A DNA stretch of 46,382 nt from Symsagittifera roscoffensis (Eukaryota; Xenacoelomorpha; Acoela; Convolutidae), in contig NW_026970833.1 of the NCBI RefSeq assembly GCF_963678635.1, positions 1-46,382 of the forward strand. The letters run 5' to 3'. Positions 1 to 9,360 of this stretch are shown here, in pieces. The number at the start of each line of letters is the position of its first letter. The first letter of the stretch is position 1. A program made the translations under genes and the position numbers. The notes below the pieces were generated by a model, which had not been told where the DNA came from, did no database searches, and saw only the letters and a program-made list of their open reading frames with translations.

Positions 1-399
1 GATTAAAGGATTTCGGCACCGGTTTCCGTAGAAAACTTTCAGATGTATATGGAATCATTATACAACTAAGATACTCGAGCTTGTTATAATGATTTCACTT
101 ACTTTTTGTTGCAGCGACTGTTAATTATCTCACTCCTTTCTCGATATATTTCACCGATTGGCTGTGTGTTTTCCAGCTCACCATCGTCGAAAAGTTCTAG
201 TTTCGATATGTCCTGGAAAAAACTTGGATCCAGAGGAGAGGTGTTATTTGGGAAAATGGATCGGCATCTTTGTTGACTAGAAGTGCGTAAAAATGTCTTT
301 CCTGCTCAGGATACAAAAGAAAGCTCAATTTTTCATTTAAAAAAAAACTCTGTTTTACGTCAAATAAAAACGTTTTTTTTTCTTTAACAATAGAATATT
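1..399. other. Left flank of the copia element, no confident gene
   Basis: No recognisable gene. A minus-strand open frame (197-412) starts inside the LTR end and runs outward for 71 codons. It reads plausibly protein-like, but its ATG belongs to the LTR, so it is probably a chance readthrough frame or a fragment of an interrupted exon. No target-site duplication matches the sequence beyond 4927. Confidence 0.3.
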
Positions 400-593
400 T
401 CTTAGGGTCCATAAATTGAAATAGCAGCGAAAGATTTAATTGAATGAATTAGTTTCCCATTTTTAGTATCAAGAGATTAAAGATCATGACTTCAGAGATT
501 ATTCACATCGGTATGAACGAATTATTACTTCAGATGAAAGTCAATTGGTTTTAATTAGACAGTGTGCTAAATATATATAATGCACAGTTGAAA
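400..593 (-). repeat. copia 3' LTR
   Basis: This 194-bp direct repeat matches 4734-4927 with a single visible difference (position 407 versus 4741). It follows a G-rich polypurine tract in sense orientation. It contains a TATATATA-rich stretch near its sense 5' end that could act as the promoter TATA box in the other LTR. Confidence 0.93.
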
Positions 594-605
594 CCCCCAC
601 TCAAT
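594..605 (-). promoter_or_regulatory. Polypurine tract of the copia element
   Basis: In sense orientation this reads GAGTGGGGG directly against the start of the 3' LTR. That is the position and composition expected of the plus-strand primer. The pol stop codon lies at 601-603, so coding sequence runs almost into the tract. Confidence 0.75.
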
Positions 606-2712
606 TGGCGAACATCTGAAGCCCAAAACGTTTGCACTTTGTCTTGCCCAAATTCTTAGTGAGAATATCAGCCACCATATTGTCAGTCCCAATATAGTTC
701 AAATCCAACTGTTTCTTTTGAATTAAGTCCCTGATGAAATGTAGATGAATAGCAAAATGTTTTACGACTCCCTTGTTAACGTCGTTTTTCACAAGAGAAA
801 TACATGCTTGGTTGTCCACAAACATTTTGAAATCAATTAAATCGAGTTTGATTTCGATCAGTAAATTCAACAGGAATAATCCTTCATTACAGGCTAACGA
901 AAGAGCTGTAGCCTCTGATTCAGCTGTAGATTTTGCAACAGTAGTTTGGAGTTTGCTAGCCCACGATATTGCACCGCTGTTTTCAAACAGGAAAAAGCAA
1001 TATCCACTAGTACTGCGTCTAGTGTCACTGTCACCTCCCCAATCAGAATCAGAATAGCCATACAAGATTGGCGTAGCAGTACATCGTCTGTAGATAAGTT
1101 TATACGATCTAGTTCCTTTCAAATATCGTAGAACTCGTTTTGCAGCAATCCAGTGTACTTCAGTAGGGTCGTTCACATATCTACTCAAGCAATGAGCGAT
1201 GAATGAAATATCAGGCCTTGTAGTAATTGACAAGTAACTTAGACTGCCGATAAGTCCTCTATAATCTTTGTCGTTTGCTAATTTCACCTCATTTGGTAGC
1301 CGTTTACAAAGTTTTAAACCATCAGCTGCAGGTGTAGACACTGGTTTACACTCAATCAAACCAAATTTTGACAGTAGCTTGTCAATATACGCTTCCTGAG
1401 AAATTTCTAACCCATCCCCACAAAAGTTGAATTTCATCCCCAAAAACCAATAAAGTTTTGCTGTTTCGCTGATTTTGAATTGACTAGATATTTGTTGTTC
1501 AAATGATATAAACTTGTTAGCATCATTGCAAGCGTAAATTATATCATCCACCCAAATGCATACGTATTCCAAAACATCTTTTGAAATTCTCATGAAAAGA
1601 CAGGGATCACTTTTTGACGCTGTAAAATCTATTGACTTAAGGAACATCTGTAAGGTATAGTACCAATTTCTTCCTGACTGCTTTAATCCATAAATAAATT
1701 TATTTAGCTTACAAACAAGTTGATTACCCCCACTGTCTTTCTGCTCAAAACCTTCAGGTTGTTGCAGGAAGACATTCTCTTCCAAATTAGCGTTTAGATA
1801 GGCTGTTTTTACGTCCCATTGTCTTACATCAAAACCCTTAGCTGTTGAAATTGCTAAAATAAGTCGTAATGTTGCCATTTTTACTGTAGGACAAAAGGTT
1901 TCCTTGAAATCAACGCCTTTGATTTGATTGTAGCCTTTAGCCACATATCTTGCCTTGTATCTTGAAATTCCCCCCTCATTATTGTATTTCAAAGTAAAAT
2001 GCCACCTTCCCCCCAAAATAGTTTGATCCGTTTGTGGAACTAATTCCCAGACATTATTGTTGATCAGAGAATTATATTCATCCTGCATTGCTTTTTTCCA
2101 ATTGGGGTTAGAAAGTGCATCGTTAGCATTTTTTGGCAAATTATCAACATAAAAAGTTGCATCAGCTAGCCAACACTCATCAAAAATTGTCTCATTTCTA
2201 AAAAATGAAATCTCAGGCGCATTTAATTGTTTGATCCGTTCGCTGCGGCGTAATTGATCATTTTCAAGGTTTCCGCCATTAACATTATCCGCAGAATTTT
2301 TCTCAGAAATCTCAGAATAGTTTTCAACGCTTATTTCCAATTCCCGTCCAGAATCATTTTCATCGTCATTTTTGAAAGGAAAAACTTTTTCATCAAAAGT
2401 AACATTTCTACTCTCCAAAAATTCAAAGTTTCCATCAAGCTCAGTTCCTACTATATAACATTTACTGTTCAGACTATATCCAAGCAGAAATCCTTTCACG
2501 GCCCTTGAATCAAGTTTTTCCATGTTTACTTTTTCGACAAACATATATGCAGCACAACCAAAAATTTTTACGTGTTTCAAATCAGGTTTGCTTTGGAAAA
2601 ATTTTTCGTTACCCCAATTGCAGAATGATAAACTCGGTTTTTCAAGTAGAAAGCTGTTTTCAATGCAAAAGACCAAAATTTCTTTTCCATGCTGGCAGTT
2701 TGTAAAAGACAT
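601..2712 (-). CDS. copia Pol, C-terminal part: end of integrase, reverse transcriptase, RNase H
   Basis: A 703-codon open frame holding the second half of a copia polyprotein. The integrase C-terminal part is recognisable by KHVKIFGCAAY at about residues 46-56. The copia-type RT follows at about residues 210-450, with its catalytic box read as WVDDIIYA near residue 389. Most copia elements have YVDD, so the W is unusual but keeps both aspartates. The RNase H domain (about 550-703) shows SDSDWGGD and KSTAESE blocks. The apparent ATG at 2712 is not a natural start: it lies upstream of the point where this frame becomes homologous to integrase. Normal expression would need the preceding frame (2577-4526). 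Function: copies element RNA into DNA in cytoplasmic particles. Confidence 0.93.
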   Translation of the reverse strand: MSFTNCQHGKEILVFCIENSFLLEKPSLSFCNWGNEKFFQSKPDLKHVKIFGCAAYMFVEKVNMEKLDSRAVKGFLLGYSLNSKCYIVGTELDGNFEFLESRNVTFDEKVFPFKNDDENDSGRELEISVENYSEISEKNSADNVNGGNLENDQLRRSERIKQLNAPEISFFRNETIFDECWLADATFYVDNLPKNANDALSNPNWKKAMQDEYNSLINNNVWELVPQTDQTILGGRWHFTLKYNNEGGISRYKARYVAKGYNQIKGVDFKETFCPTVKMATLRLILAISTAKGFDVRQWDVKTAYLNANLEENVFLQQPEGFEQKDSGGNQLVCKLNKFIYGLKQSGRNWYYTLQMFLKSIDFTASKSDPCLFMRISKDVLEYVCIWVDDIIYACNDANKFISFEQQISSQFKISETAKLYWFLGMKFNFCGDGLEISQEAYIDKLLSKFGLIECKPVSTPAADGLKLCKRLPNEVKLANDKDYRGLIGSLSYLSITTRPDISFIAHCLSRYVNDPTEVHWIAAKRVLRYLKGTRSYKLIYRRCTATPILYGYSDSDWGGDSDTRRSTSGYCFFLFENSGAISWASKLQTTVAKSTAESEATALSLACNEGLFLLNLLIEIKLDLIDFKMFVDNQACISLVKNDVNKGVVKHFAIHLHFIRDLIQKKQLDLNYIGTDNMVADILTKNLGKTKCKRFGLQMFAN

Positions 2713-4526
2713 CTAGTTATTGCCATTACACTACCCCAAGTTCGCTCTATTTTACCATTTTCCTCTGGTGTATAAGGCGCAGAAAATTCAGTTCTTATGG
2801 CATTATCAAGACAAAACTGTTTAAACTTTCCAAATTTGAACTCTTTTGGATTATCACTAGCTATTGTTTTTGGTTTACCATAATCCGCTATGAACTGTTT
2901 GAGCATCTGAGTGCTATCACTTTTATTTTTCAATAAGTAAACCGCAGAAAATCTTGTGTAGGAATCAATAAAACCTATTGCGTACTTAAAATTGTCTACA
3001 GATATCGTATCAATTGGTCCCAAAATATCCGTATGAACAATTTCTAGTTTTTCTGTAGCTCTAGTCCCCCAAACTTTTGGTATCGCTTTCCGCTTAGCTT
3101 TTTCAGTTTGACAATCAACACAGTTATTATGTTTCTTTTGGCTAAATTTAACTCCCTCCGTTAGATTTTCTAATTTCTTGATGTCATCAAAATTATTATG
3201 ACCAAGCCGTTTATGCCAAATTTCTATGTCCGAAACAACCATTGCAACATTTTCCACAGAGTGTTCATTTGCCAGTTCAATTTTCATTTTGAAAAGATCT
3301 CGTTGATTTTGAAGCAAAATTTCAGAACTATCTGGAAAAATTATTCTGGGACAAACATCATCAAACATTACATCAGCTTTATTTCTGTTAAGTTTAGATA
3401 CAGAAACTAAATTTGCCGTATACGTAGGTACAAACAGAGTATCTTTCAGTTCTATAGTTATCAATCGACCATCACTTGTTTGAACTTTAAACGTTACTTT
3501 TCCCTTTCCCACAATTTTTGAATTACTTCCATTTGCACAGCCAACATTTCCATTAATATTCGTATCAAGTTCCGTAAAAAATTCGCGTGTTTTAAACATA
3601 TGCGCAGAGCAACCGCTATCAATCAAGCAAAATTTGTCGGAATTTACGCCAAAATCATTGTCATTAGAATGAAAACTGAAAAAGTCGACAGTGTTTTCAT
3701 TTTCTGAAGTAAAATGGCTTTTGTTTTGTTGATTTTTTGATGTAAACTGTTTTTGATGGCTGCTATTTGAATGGTTATTTTGGGTATTTTTCCTACAATC
3801 TCTAGCAAAATGTCCCATTTGATTGCAATTGTAGCATTTTATGTCTTTCTTGCAATCCTGTTTTCTATGACCTTGCTTTCCGCAACTGTAGCATTTAATA
3901 GTTTTATTACTAAAAAACGTTTCATTTGTTGAATTTTTCTGCAAAAAAGTCTTGCTTGTTTCGGCAAAATTTGACAAATCTCTTTTAATCTCGTCCAAGC
4001 TTTTTGCATCTTTCGAAAAATTCACCACAGTTGTAAAATTATCAAATTCTTTTGGTAGTCCTTTTAAAAGCATTGCAATCATCATTTTTTCAGAAATACC
4101 CTCTCCCGCTTCTTGTAGATTCATTTGCAAATTTTCCGATCTAAGTATGTAGTCCTTAATCGATTCGCTCGCCTCTAATTTCAAATTAGAAATTTCATTT
4201 AACATTCTTTGAACACGTGGTCGTTCCGTACTTTTAAAGTAGCTTTGCAGCCGATTCCATGCCGCTGAACCATCTGGTTTATCGCGTTTTATTAGCATTA
4301 CAGACTTTCGATCAAGGCATTGTATTAATTCACACCACAATTGTTCTTTTCTATCATTAACATTAGTCTCATTTTCACTAATTCCTGGAACATCTGTTCC
4401 CTTCAACGTTTTCTTTAAATTCAAAAGAACTATACGAGCTTCAAATTGCTCAGCAAAATACTCCCAATCATTTTCATTTCCCGAAAAAGTCAATTTTTCC
4501 AATCTTGTTTGAATACTTCGTGCCAT
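2577..4526 (-). CDS. copia Gag-protease-integrase polyprotein, N-terminal part
   Basis: A 649-codon open frame starting with ATG about 200 bp inside the 5' LTR. The Gag capsid-like part (UBN2/copia Gag type) is followed by two CCHC knuckles at about residues 211-243 (CYSCGKQGHRKQDC and CYNCNQMGHFARDC). The protease motif LIDSGCS lies near residue 302. A GAG-pre-integrase zinc finger (HKRLGH...CVDCQ) lies near 437-465. The integrase core shows VHTDILGP, a second Asp in SDNPKEF and Glu in PEENGKIER, so the D,D,E triad is present. The frame ends prematurely within integrase at 2577, where homology passes to the overlapping frame at 601-2712. The change sits close to a run of five A and five T on the plus strand (2597-2606). 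It may be a slip mutation or a sequence error. Confidence 0.94.
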   Translation of the reverse strand: MARSIQTRLEKLTFSGNENDWEYFAEQFEARIVLLNLKKTLKGTDVPGISENETNVNDRKEQLWCELIQCLDRKSVMLIKRDKPDGSAAWNRLQSYFKSTERPRVQRMLNEISNLKLEASESIKDYILRSENLQMNLQEAGEGISEKMMIAMLLKGLPKEFDNFTTVVNFSKDAKSLDEIKRDLSNFAETSKTFLQKNSTNETFFSNKTIKCYSCGKQGHRKQDCKKDIKCYNCNQMGHFARDCRKNTQNNHSNSSHQKQFTSKNQQNKSHFTSENENTVDFFSFHSNDNDFGVNSDKFCLIDSGCSAHMFKTREFFTELDTNINGNVGCANGSNSKIVGKGKVTFKVQTSDGRLITIELKDTLFVPTYTANLVSVSKLNRNKADVMFDDVCPRIIFPDSSEILLQNQRDLFKMKIELANEHSVENVAMVVSDIEIWHKRLGHNNFDDIKKLENLTEGVKFSQKKHNNCVDCQTEKAKRKAIPKVWGTRATEKLEIVHTDILGPIDTISVDNFKYAIGFIDSYTRFSAVYLLKNKSDSTQMLKQFIADYGKPKTIASDNPKEFKFGKFKQFCLDNAIRTEFSAPYTPEENGKIERTWGSVMAITRCLLQTASMEKKFWSFALKTAFYLKNRVYHSAIGVTKNFSKANLI

Positions 4527-4723
4527 GGTTAAATGTCACTTCAAATTTCGAATTGTAAAACTTCTCTTTCAAAACTTCTCTTTTCTTTCAAAACTTCTAT
4601 TTTCAAAGTTGTAATTCATACAACCAATTCTTTTCTTTCTCTTGAAATCCTATTCATACAAACCACCGTAGAATTTTACTCTCTGATGCTGTCAGGCGTA
4701 GAGTCTCAATTCTTCACGAAATC

Positions 4724-4733
4724 GCCCATAACC
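4724..4733 (-). promoter_or_regulatory. Primer-binding site, internal initiator tRNA-Met type
   Basis: In sense orientation the ten bases GGTTATGGGC directly follow the 5' LTR. They match the complement of the anticodon-stem region of initiator tRNA-Met, as used by Drosophila copia, which primes with a tRNA half-molecule. Most other retroelements use the tRNA 3' end. The match and position are seen directly; the priming mechanism is inferred from copia. Confidence 0.7.
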
Positions 4734-4927
4734 TCTTAGGTTCCATAAATTGAAATAGCAGCGAAAGATTTAATTGAATGAATTAGTTTCCCATTTTTAG
4801 TATCAAGAGATTAAAGATCATGACTTCAGAGATTATTCACATCGGTATGAACGAATTATTACTTCAGATGAAAGTCAATTGGTTTTAATTAGACAGTGTG
4901 CTAAATATATATAATGCACAGTTGAAA
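4734..4927 (-). repeat. copia 5' LTR
   Basis: Direct repeat of 400-593, 194 bp with one visible mismatch. In the element's orientation it would carry the promoter, and a TATATATATT stretch lies near its sense start. Flanking bases do not give a 5-bp duplication with the left side. Confidence 0.93.
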
Positions 4928-5340
4928 AGTGACAAATTGTTTGTTTTAAAGAAATGCTTGCCTGAATCAGCGAAACTAAAGAGCATTCATAGATTTTTCC
5001 TAGGATTCGAGCTCGTTGAATTTCAGATTAACTTCGCAGTATGCCTCTTTTTTTGAGAATAAATGTTTTTTCTGTTTACAAAACTAAAGCAGTCTCCAAT
5101 TGAGGGTAAAAACAATTATTTCAGCTTTTCGGGATCTTGAGTTCCCACTATTGCCGTAAGAACTATTCCGACGTACCGATCAGTTCTTTCATAGCTCTGG
5201 TTTTTCTAGTTTGTTTTCAAAAGAGCCATATAGAATTGAAAATCAAACTGAAAATTTTTCACAACTTGATTTTATGATAAATAGCGTAATATTGCCCAAA
5301 TTAGAAAAAAATATATCGATCAATTAAGTTAAAATTGTAA
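4928..5340. other. Noncoding stretch between the copia and Penelope-like elements
   Basis: AT-rich, with no recognisable gene. It may include the outermost 3' part of the Penelope-like element, whose 3' boundary I cannot place. Confidence 0.4.
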
Positions 5341-5349
5341 ATTGAACAA

Positions 5350-5384
5350 AGGTTTTCGCACATTTTCAGTGCATCTTCAGCTTT
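5350..5384 (-). ncRNA. Hammerhead-ribozyme-like motif downstream of the Penelope-like ORF
   Basis: In sense (minus) orientation the core reads CTGAAGA, then a short hairpin (GCAC paired with GTGC around a seven-base loop), then GAAAA. This fits the CUGANGA - stem II - GAAA layout of hammerhead ribozymes. Penelope-like elements are known to carry hammerheads in their terminal repeats, and this one lies about 290 bp after the end of the GIY-YIG region in the same orientation. One extra T sits between CTGAAGA and the stem. I could not confirm stem I, stem III or the cleavage triplet, so it may be a decayed copy. Confidence 0.45.
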
Positions 5385-5639
5385 AAAACTCTAACTATTA
5401 TGTACAGAGAGATCAAAAACTAGAAAAAGTGTCAAACGCATTATACATAAAATTAATATGTCAAATTGTTACATAATTTTTATTATCCAATCAAAATTAA
5501 ATACACTGACAAACTTATTCTGATAGTTTGTTTCTCTATCCCAAGTTTTCGTTTTGAGTTTCCTTTTCCTTCTAAAATGCCGATGTTTTTTTAAAAAGTC
5601 TGATGTTTTGCCAAACTTTTTCGATTTTGGAATTATAGC

Positions 5640-7960
5640 ATCCATGATAGCTCCCTTTGTGTTGAGTCGCCTCTAAACTCTTCTAAACTCGTCATGTGTG
5701 TTGAGTGCTGGCTTCACTTTCCAATTATGCAGCGCTTTTAACGTTAAAATTTTTTTATTGCTTTTGGCTTGGTTAATCATCTTCCATTTTATTTCTGATC
5801 TCAAATCATCGCCTCCACACTCCTTCAGATTTTGCCCGACGGGAGTATCCGCTTTTTGGTGCTCCTCAACCGTAGTGGTAAGATGTCTGACCGTTTGGCC
5901 CACTATAAATGGGTTTGAGTCTACAATATTCTAAATTGTATACAACTTTGGGTTTTAGCTCACACGAAAAAAACTGATTTCAACGACGGCAAACATGTTT
6001 TTAGTTTCCTTGTCGTAAGCACTGTTTGCAAGGCAGTGATATTCCGCACTTTCATCACAAAGTTCGCAGTGTGGTTACCTTGATAAAGAATAATCAGCAT
6101 GGGTGGTAGTTCCTTACTGCTAGTACAAGAAATCTGGTTGTCATCCTTGCTCTTGATGTTATATTTCTCTCCTATGATCTTCTCGAGGGCACGAGACGCA
6201 ATTCGAGACGACCAGTGATCTGGAAACTGGTTGTCTGGCCTTTGTTTACGATTGATTTTCCTTGCCTTATCAAAGCCTTCCCAGGTAGAGGTACTCTGGC
6301 ATACACGCTGAACAGCTCCTTTTGTTACACTTTTTTTTATACTGAAGGGTTGCTCAATTCTTAAAACTAAGGATGGTACCTGTATCAGTTGGTTTTCTGA
6401 TACCATCCACAGCTCACTCTCCTGTCCTTATCGATGTTTATTTCTAAATCTAGAAAAGCAAGATATCCCGAGGCATTTGGTTTTTCAATTGTGAACTGTA
6501 AGTGATGATGATTTCTATTGGCAGCTTGAAGTACTTTTTCAGAGTCACCCTTTACCGTCCTCACTATATCATCCACGTAGCGGAAGAAAAGTTTAACACT
6601 TTGAGGTTCCGCCTTGTGTTCCTCCCTTGAAATGCCATTTTTTCAATACCACACTATTTCAGATATGTTTTAGTAATCACTGTCTGATTTATCTCCGCAT
6701 TTAACGTGAAGCCACTTCAGGCACCCCTCGCATTCTACCCCTATTGACCTGTAGGTAATTTTTTTGTTGCATTGGGGGCTCACTTTTTTACATTATTTGC
6801 AGGTGTAGTCAATTCTGGAATCTCTATTTTCAGTGCATTCTCATACACCTTGAGCAAAAAATTTACTGAAGTTACGGCAAAAAAGATGCACATGGCCAAA
6901 ATATCTTTTTGAACAAACAAACCAAGTTTCCTTGCAATTAAAATGCACCTGGCTGACGGCCATATTTAATAATCTTCTCATGGTCTTTCTTCCTGTTGCC
7001 GGTCGATTTTCCTCCTTATGTAATTTTGTAACCGCTGTATCAATTGCTTCCTCGAATGTGGGACACTCTTGTATAATTTTTAATATCAAGAGGATTTATG
7101 TTCTCATCCGACTCCAAATTACTAATTTCAATGATCCTCCTGGCATCCAATGAGTTTGTTTTAATGTTGGAAACCTCAAAACCCTCAAAAAACGTTGCCA
7201 GGGTCCTGTTCAAGTTATCTAATGAGCTACCAGGGAAAAAAAACTACTCTCAGTGGTGTGTCATTTTTGTGTACTTTGGCTAGACCGTAAAGGCTGGCGC
7301 GGTGTCTGCCTGTTGTCCGTAACTTACTGCAGATATTTTCTCTTATTTAATCTTTTCAAGACCAGTAGTTCTTTATTGACAAATTTTTCAATCTTCACTA
7401 CTATTGAGTCATTCATTGCTCTTTTTTCACTGAGTGGCTTCGGACTAAGCAGCCCACAAGTTTTGATTTACAGTTGTTTTCCTCATTACACAGAAAAATA
7501 TCCCCTTGTCGAAAGGAAATGCCACTAGCCCGTTGCCCTTGAGATACTTTCTCGCTTTTTCTACGCCTTCTCCGATGGTGTCTACTTTACCTGTTTACTG
7601 TAGGAGTTTGTCGCTTCCTCATCTCACAAAGAGCTTCCACGGTGACTTTCCTTTGTTTGAGATCTGAGAGGAAGATGTCGTTATCAGCGAGAAAATGAGT
7701 CACATTGAATTTTTCCCTGACCGGATGTTTTGGTCCCAATGACAAAAGTTTCTGAATCCAATGTGGTAACTCTATGTCTCTCTTACTGATCTCAGTGAGT
7801 CACTGTGGTAACTCACTGATCTCTCCTTTTCCGACCTAATGGTCGAGACTGCCTTTCAGCCAACTTTTTCAGCTTCGTTTGATGAGTTTCTTTAATTGAT
7901 GTGGTTGTCTTTCTTCCCCTGAGTGTTAAGTATCTTATCACCGAAGGCCATGTCGATCAA
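5640..7960 (-). pseudogene. Penelope-like retroelement (RT plus GIY-YIG endonuclease), decayed
   Basis: Fragments in all three minus frames add up to one Penelope-type protein. From N to C they are: a basic N-terminal region (about 7800-7950); a block containing FNVTHFLADNDIFLSDL (about 7640-7770); RT motif YGLAKVHKNDTPLR (about 7257-7305); a stretch leading to a decayed motif B (6841-7089); the catalytic box RYVDDIVRTVKGD (about 6540-6585) followed by FLDLEI; a linker with QRVCQSTSTWE (5960-6406); and a GIY-YIG region. At least four frameshifts or stops break it, and a short duplication lies near 7760-7830. Penelope RTs are telomerase-related and use GIY-YIG instead of the integrase or AP endonuclease of other retroelements. 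The boundaries are approximate. Confidence 0.87.
5673..5925 (-). pseudogene. GIY-YIG endonuclease domain remnant of the Penelope-like element
   Basis: The minus frame shows PFIVGQTVRHLTTTVEEH followed by ADTPVGQNLKECGG, the C-terminal pattern of Penelope GIY-YIG domains. The conserved glycine-glutamine-threonine strand and the following arginine are kept. The upstream GIY strand is separated by a frameshift near 5915. This domain nicks the target DNA during integration in active relatives. Confidence 0.8.
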
Positions 7961-9360
7961 TTGCGCATCAGAAGTGATTTCAACTTGAGGCAAAGTAAAA
8001 TTGATATGAAAACTTTAGTTATTTTTCCCATTTTTCTCCCTCATTTTTAAAAACTTAGTATTTCTTGTTGCATCAACTTCATCTAGTACTATTGTTGATT
8101 TTTAGACTTTGTTTTCTTTTCATTTCAAAACGTACTTTTTATACAGGCTCTTTTTAGCTTTTTTCTCTTCAATTCTCCTGAAAAAGAATCGTGATTGCTC
8201 AGAAAGTTTGAAAGTTTTTTATGAAGACTGTTTGGTCATATATTTTCATAACTTAATTTGCTGGGATGTATGATTCTTAATTATTATTCTCTGGATGTAA
8301 ACCCAATGATGAACAGCAGAAACAAATTCTTTAGCCTAGCCAGTGTTCTTCGGAAAGTTGGAAAGTTTCAACTGCTCCCTTTATTAATTAATGAACAGTT
8401 TTTCTATGATACAGCTAGTGGGTCAATATTCTAAGCTAGTGGGTCTTTTTTGGTGACAATGTGTGTTTTTAACTGCTGAAACCGGAAATTAAAACAAAAT
8501 TGATGGGGTATAAAGATTTAACAGTCATTTCGTTTGGAGTTTTTAATATAATTTTGATCGGATTCAGACTCGGAGGAAAAAATCAACAGCAGTGCAAAAA
8601 ATCTTGCCCTCTGAAGCCGAACTGTGCACTGGATAGGCGCATATATTAGAGATTGACTTCGTAATTTTTTTATATAAAATTTCAGGTAAAACCTTGTTTG
8701 TTTTGAAAGCTTAAAGTACTGCGCCAGTTACGATGAATATTTTCGTCAAAAAATGACGATGGCAGGAAAATTGGATCTTCATGCAAAGTAATGAAAATAA
8801 GAACCTTTCCTGTATTTGAACGGAGTTGTCATTTCCAATTTATATACAGCCATTGTCTCTTCATTTATTTTTTTTGGACAGAATATCTTTTTAGTGCTTA
8901 CACTGGAAATAAATAGGGAAAAATTGAAAGGGTTTAAAATGTAAACACTTAATTCGCTCGAAAATGTTAAAGTGATTTTTATTCAGTTTCATCGTTTTTT
9001 TTTCACTTGAATCTATCGATTTTCTTAGAAAAAAAAACAACAAATTGAGACTACAAAAAGGTATCTTGAACAGAAAAAAAGCGAAACTCATGTTGCAAAT
9101 TTTGTTCACGCAATTATTTAATTTTCTTTTGTATTATTTTCAGATACTCTTATTAACTTTGCCCACCAATTTTCGTAGAAGTAATGCGAGAGGTCGGGTC
9201 TAAACCAATTTGGGTTTTGACTACGACCAGAGGCCGATCTGCACAGAATTTCGCTGAATCATAATCGATTATTTTGGCGACTAATGGTCATTTTCCAAAA
9301 TTTTCAATTTTTTTGTTAAAATCGATTTAAACTAGATTAATTGTTTCATTTTGAAATCTA
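7961..9360. other. Noncoding AT-rich spacer
   Basis: About 1.4 kb with no supported gene on either strand. It contains poly-A/T runs and a weak minus open frame (8891-9109) of low-complexity composition. The 5' end of the Penelope-like element may extend into its first few hundred bases. Confidence 0.5.

Larger units (their letters stand above)
400..4927 (-). mobile_element. Ty1/copia LTR retrotransposon, nearly intact
   Basis: A complete copia-superfamily element on the minus strand. In sense order it has a 5' LTR (4734-4927), a primer-binding site, Gag zinc knuckles, aspartic protease, GAG-pre-integrase, integrase, reverse transcriptase, RNase H, a polypurine tract and a 3' LTR (400-593). 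Integrase precedes RT, which is diagnostic of copia rather than gypsy. The LTRs differ at only one visible position, so insertion was recent. Gag-Pol is carried in two overlapping frames, with a frame change inside integrase. I see no target-site duplication (left flank ends AATATT, right flank starts AGTGAC), and the LTRs lack an obvious TG...CA terminus. Either the ends are slightly misplaced or the copy has recombined. Confidence 0.95.

Noticed and set aside
773-1131. Plus-strand open frames within the copia pol region
   Set aside because: Antisense shadows of the RT/RNase H coding frame, with no family features.
2254-2716. Three plus-strand open frames over copia integrase/RT
   Set aside because: Antisense to a well supported coding frame.
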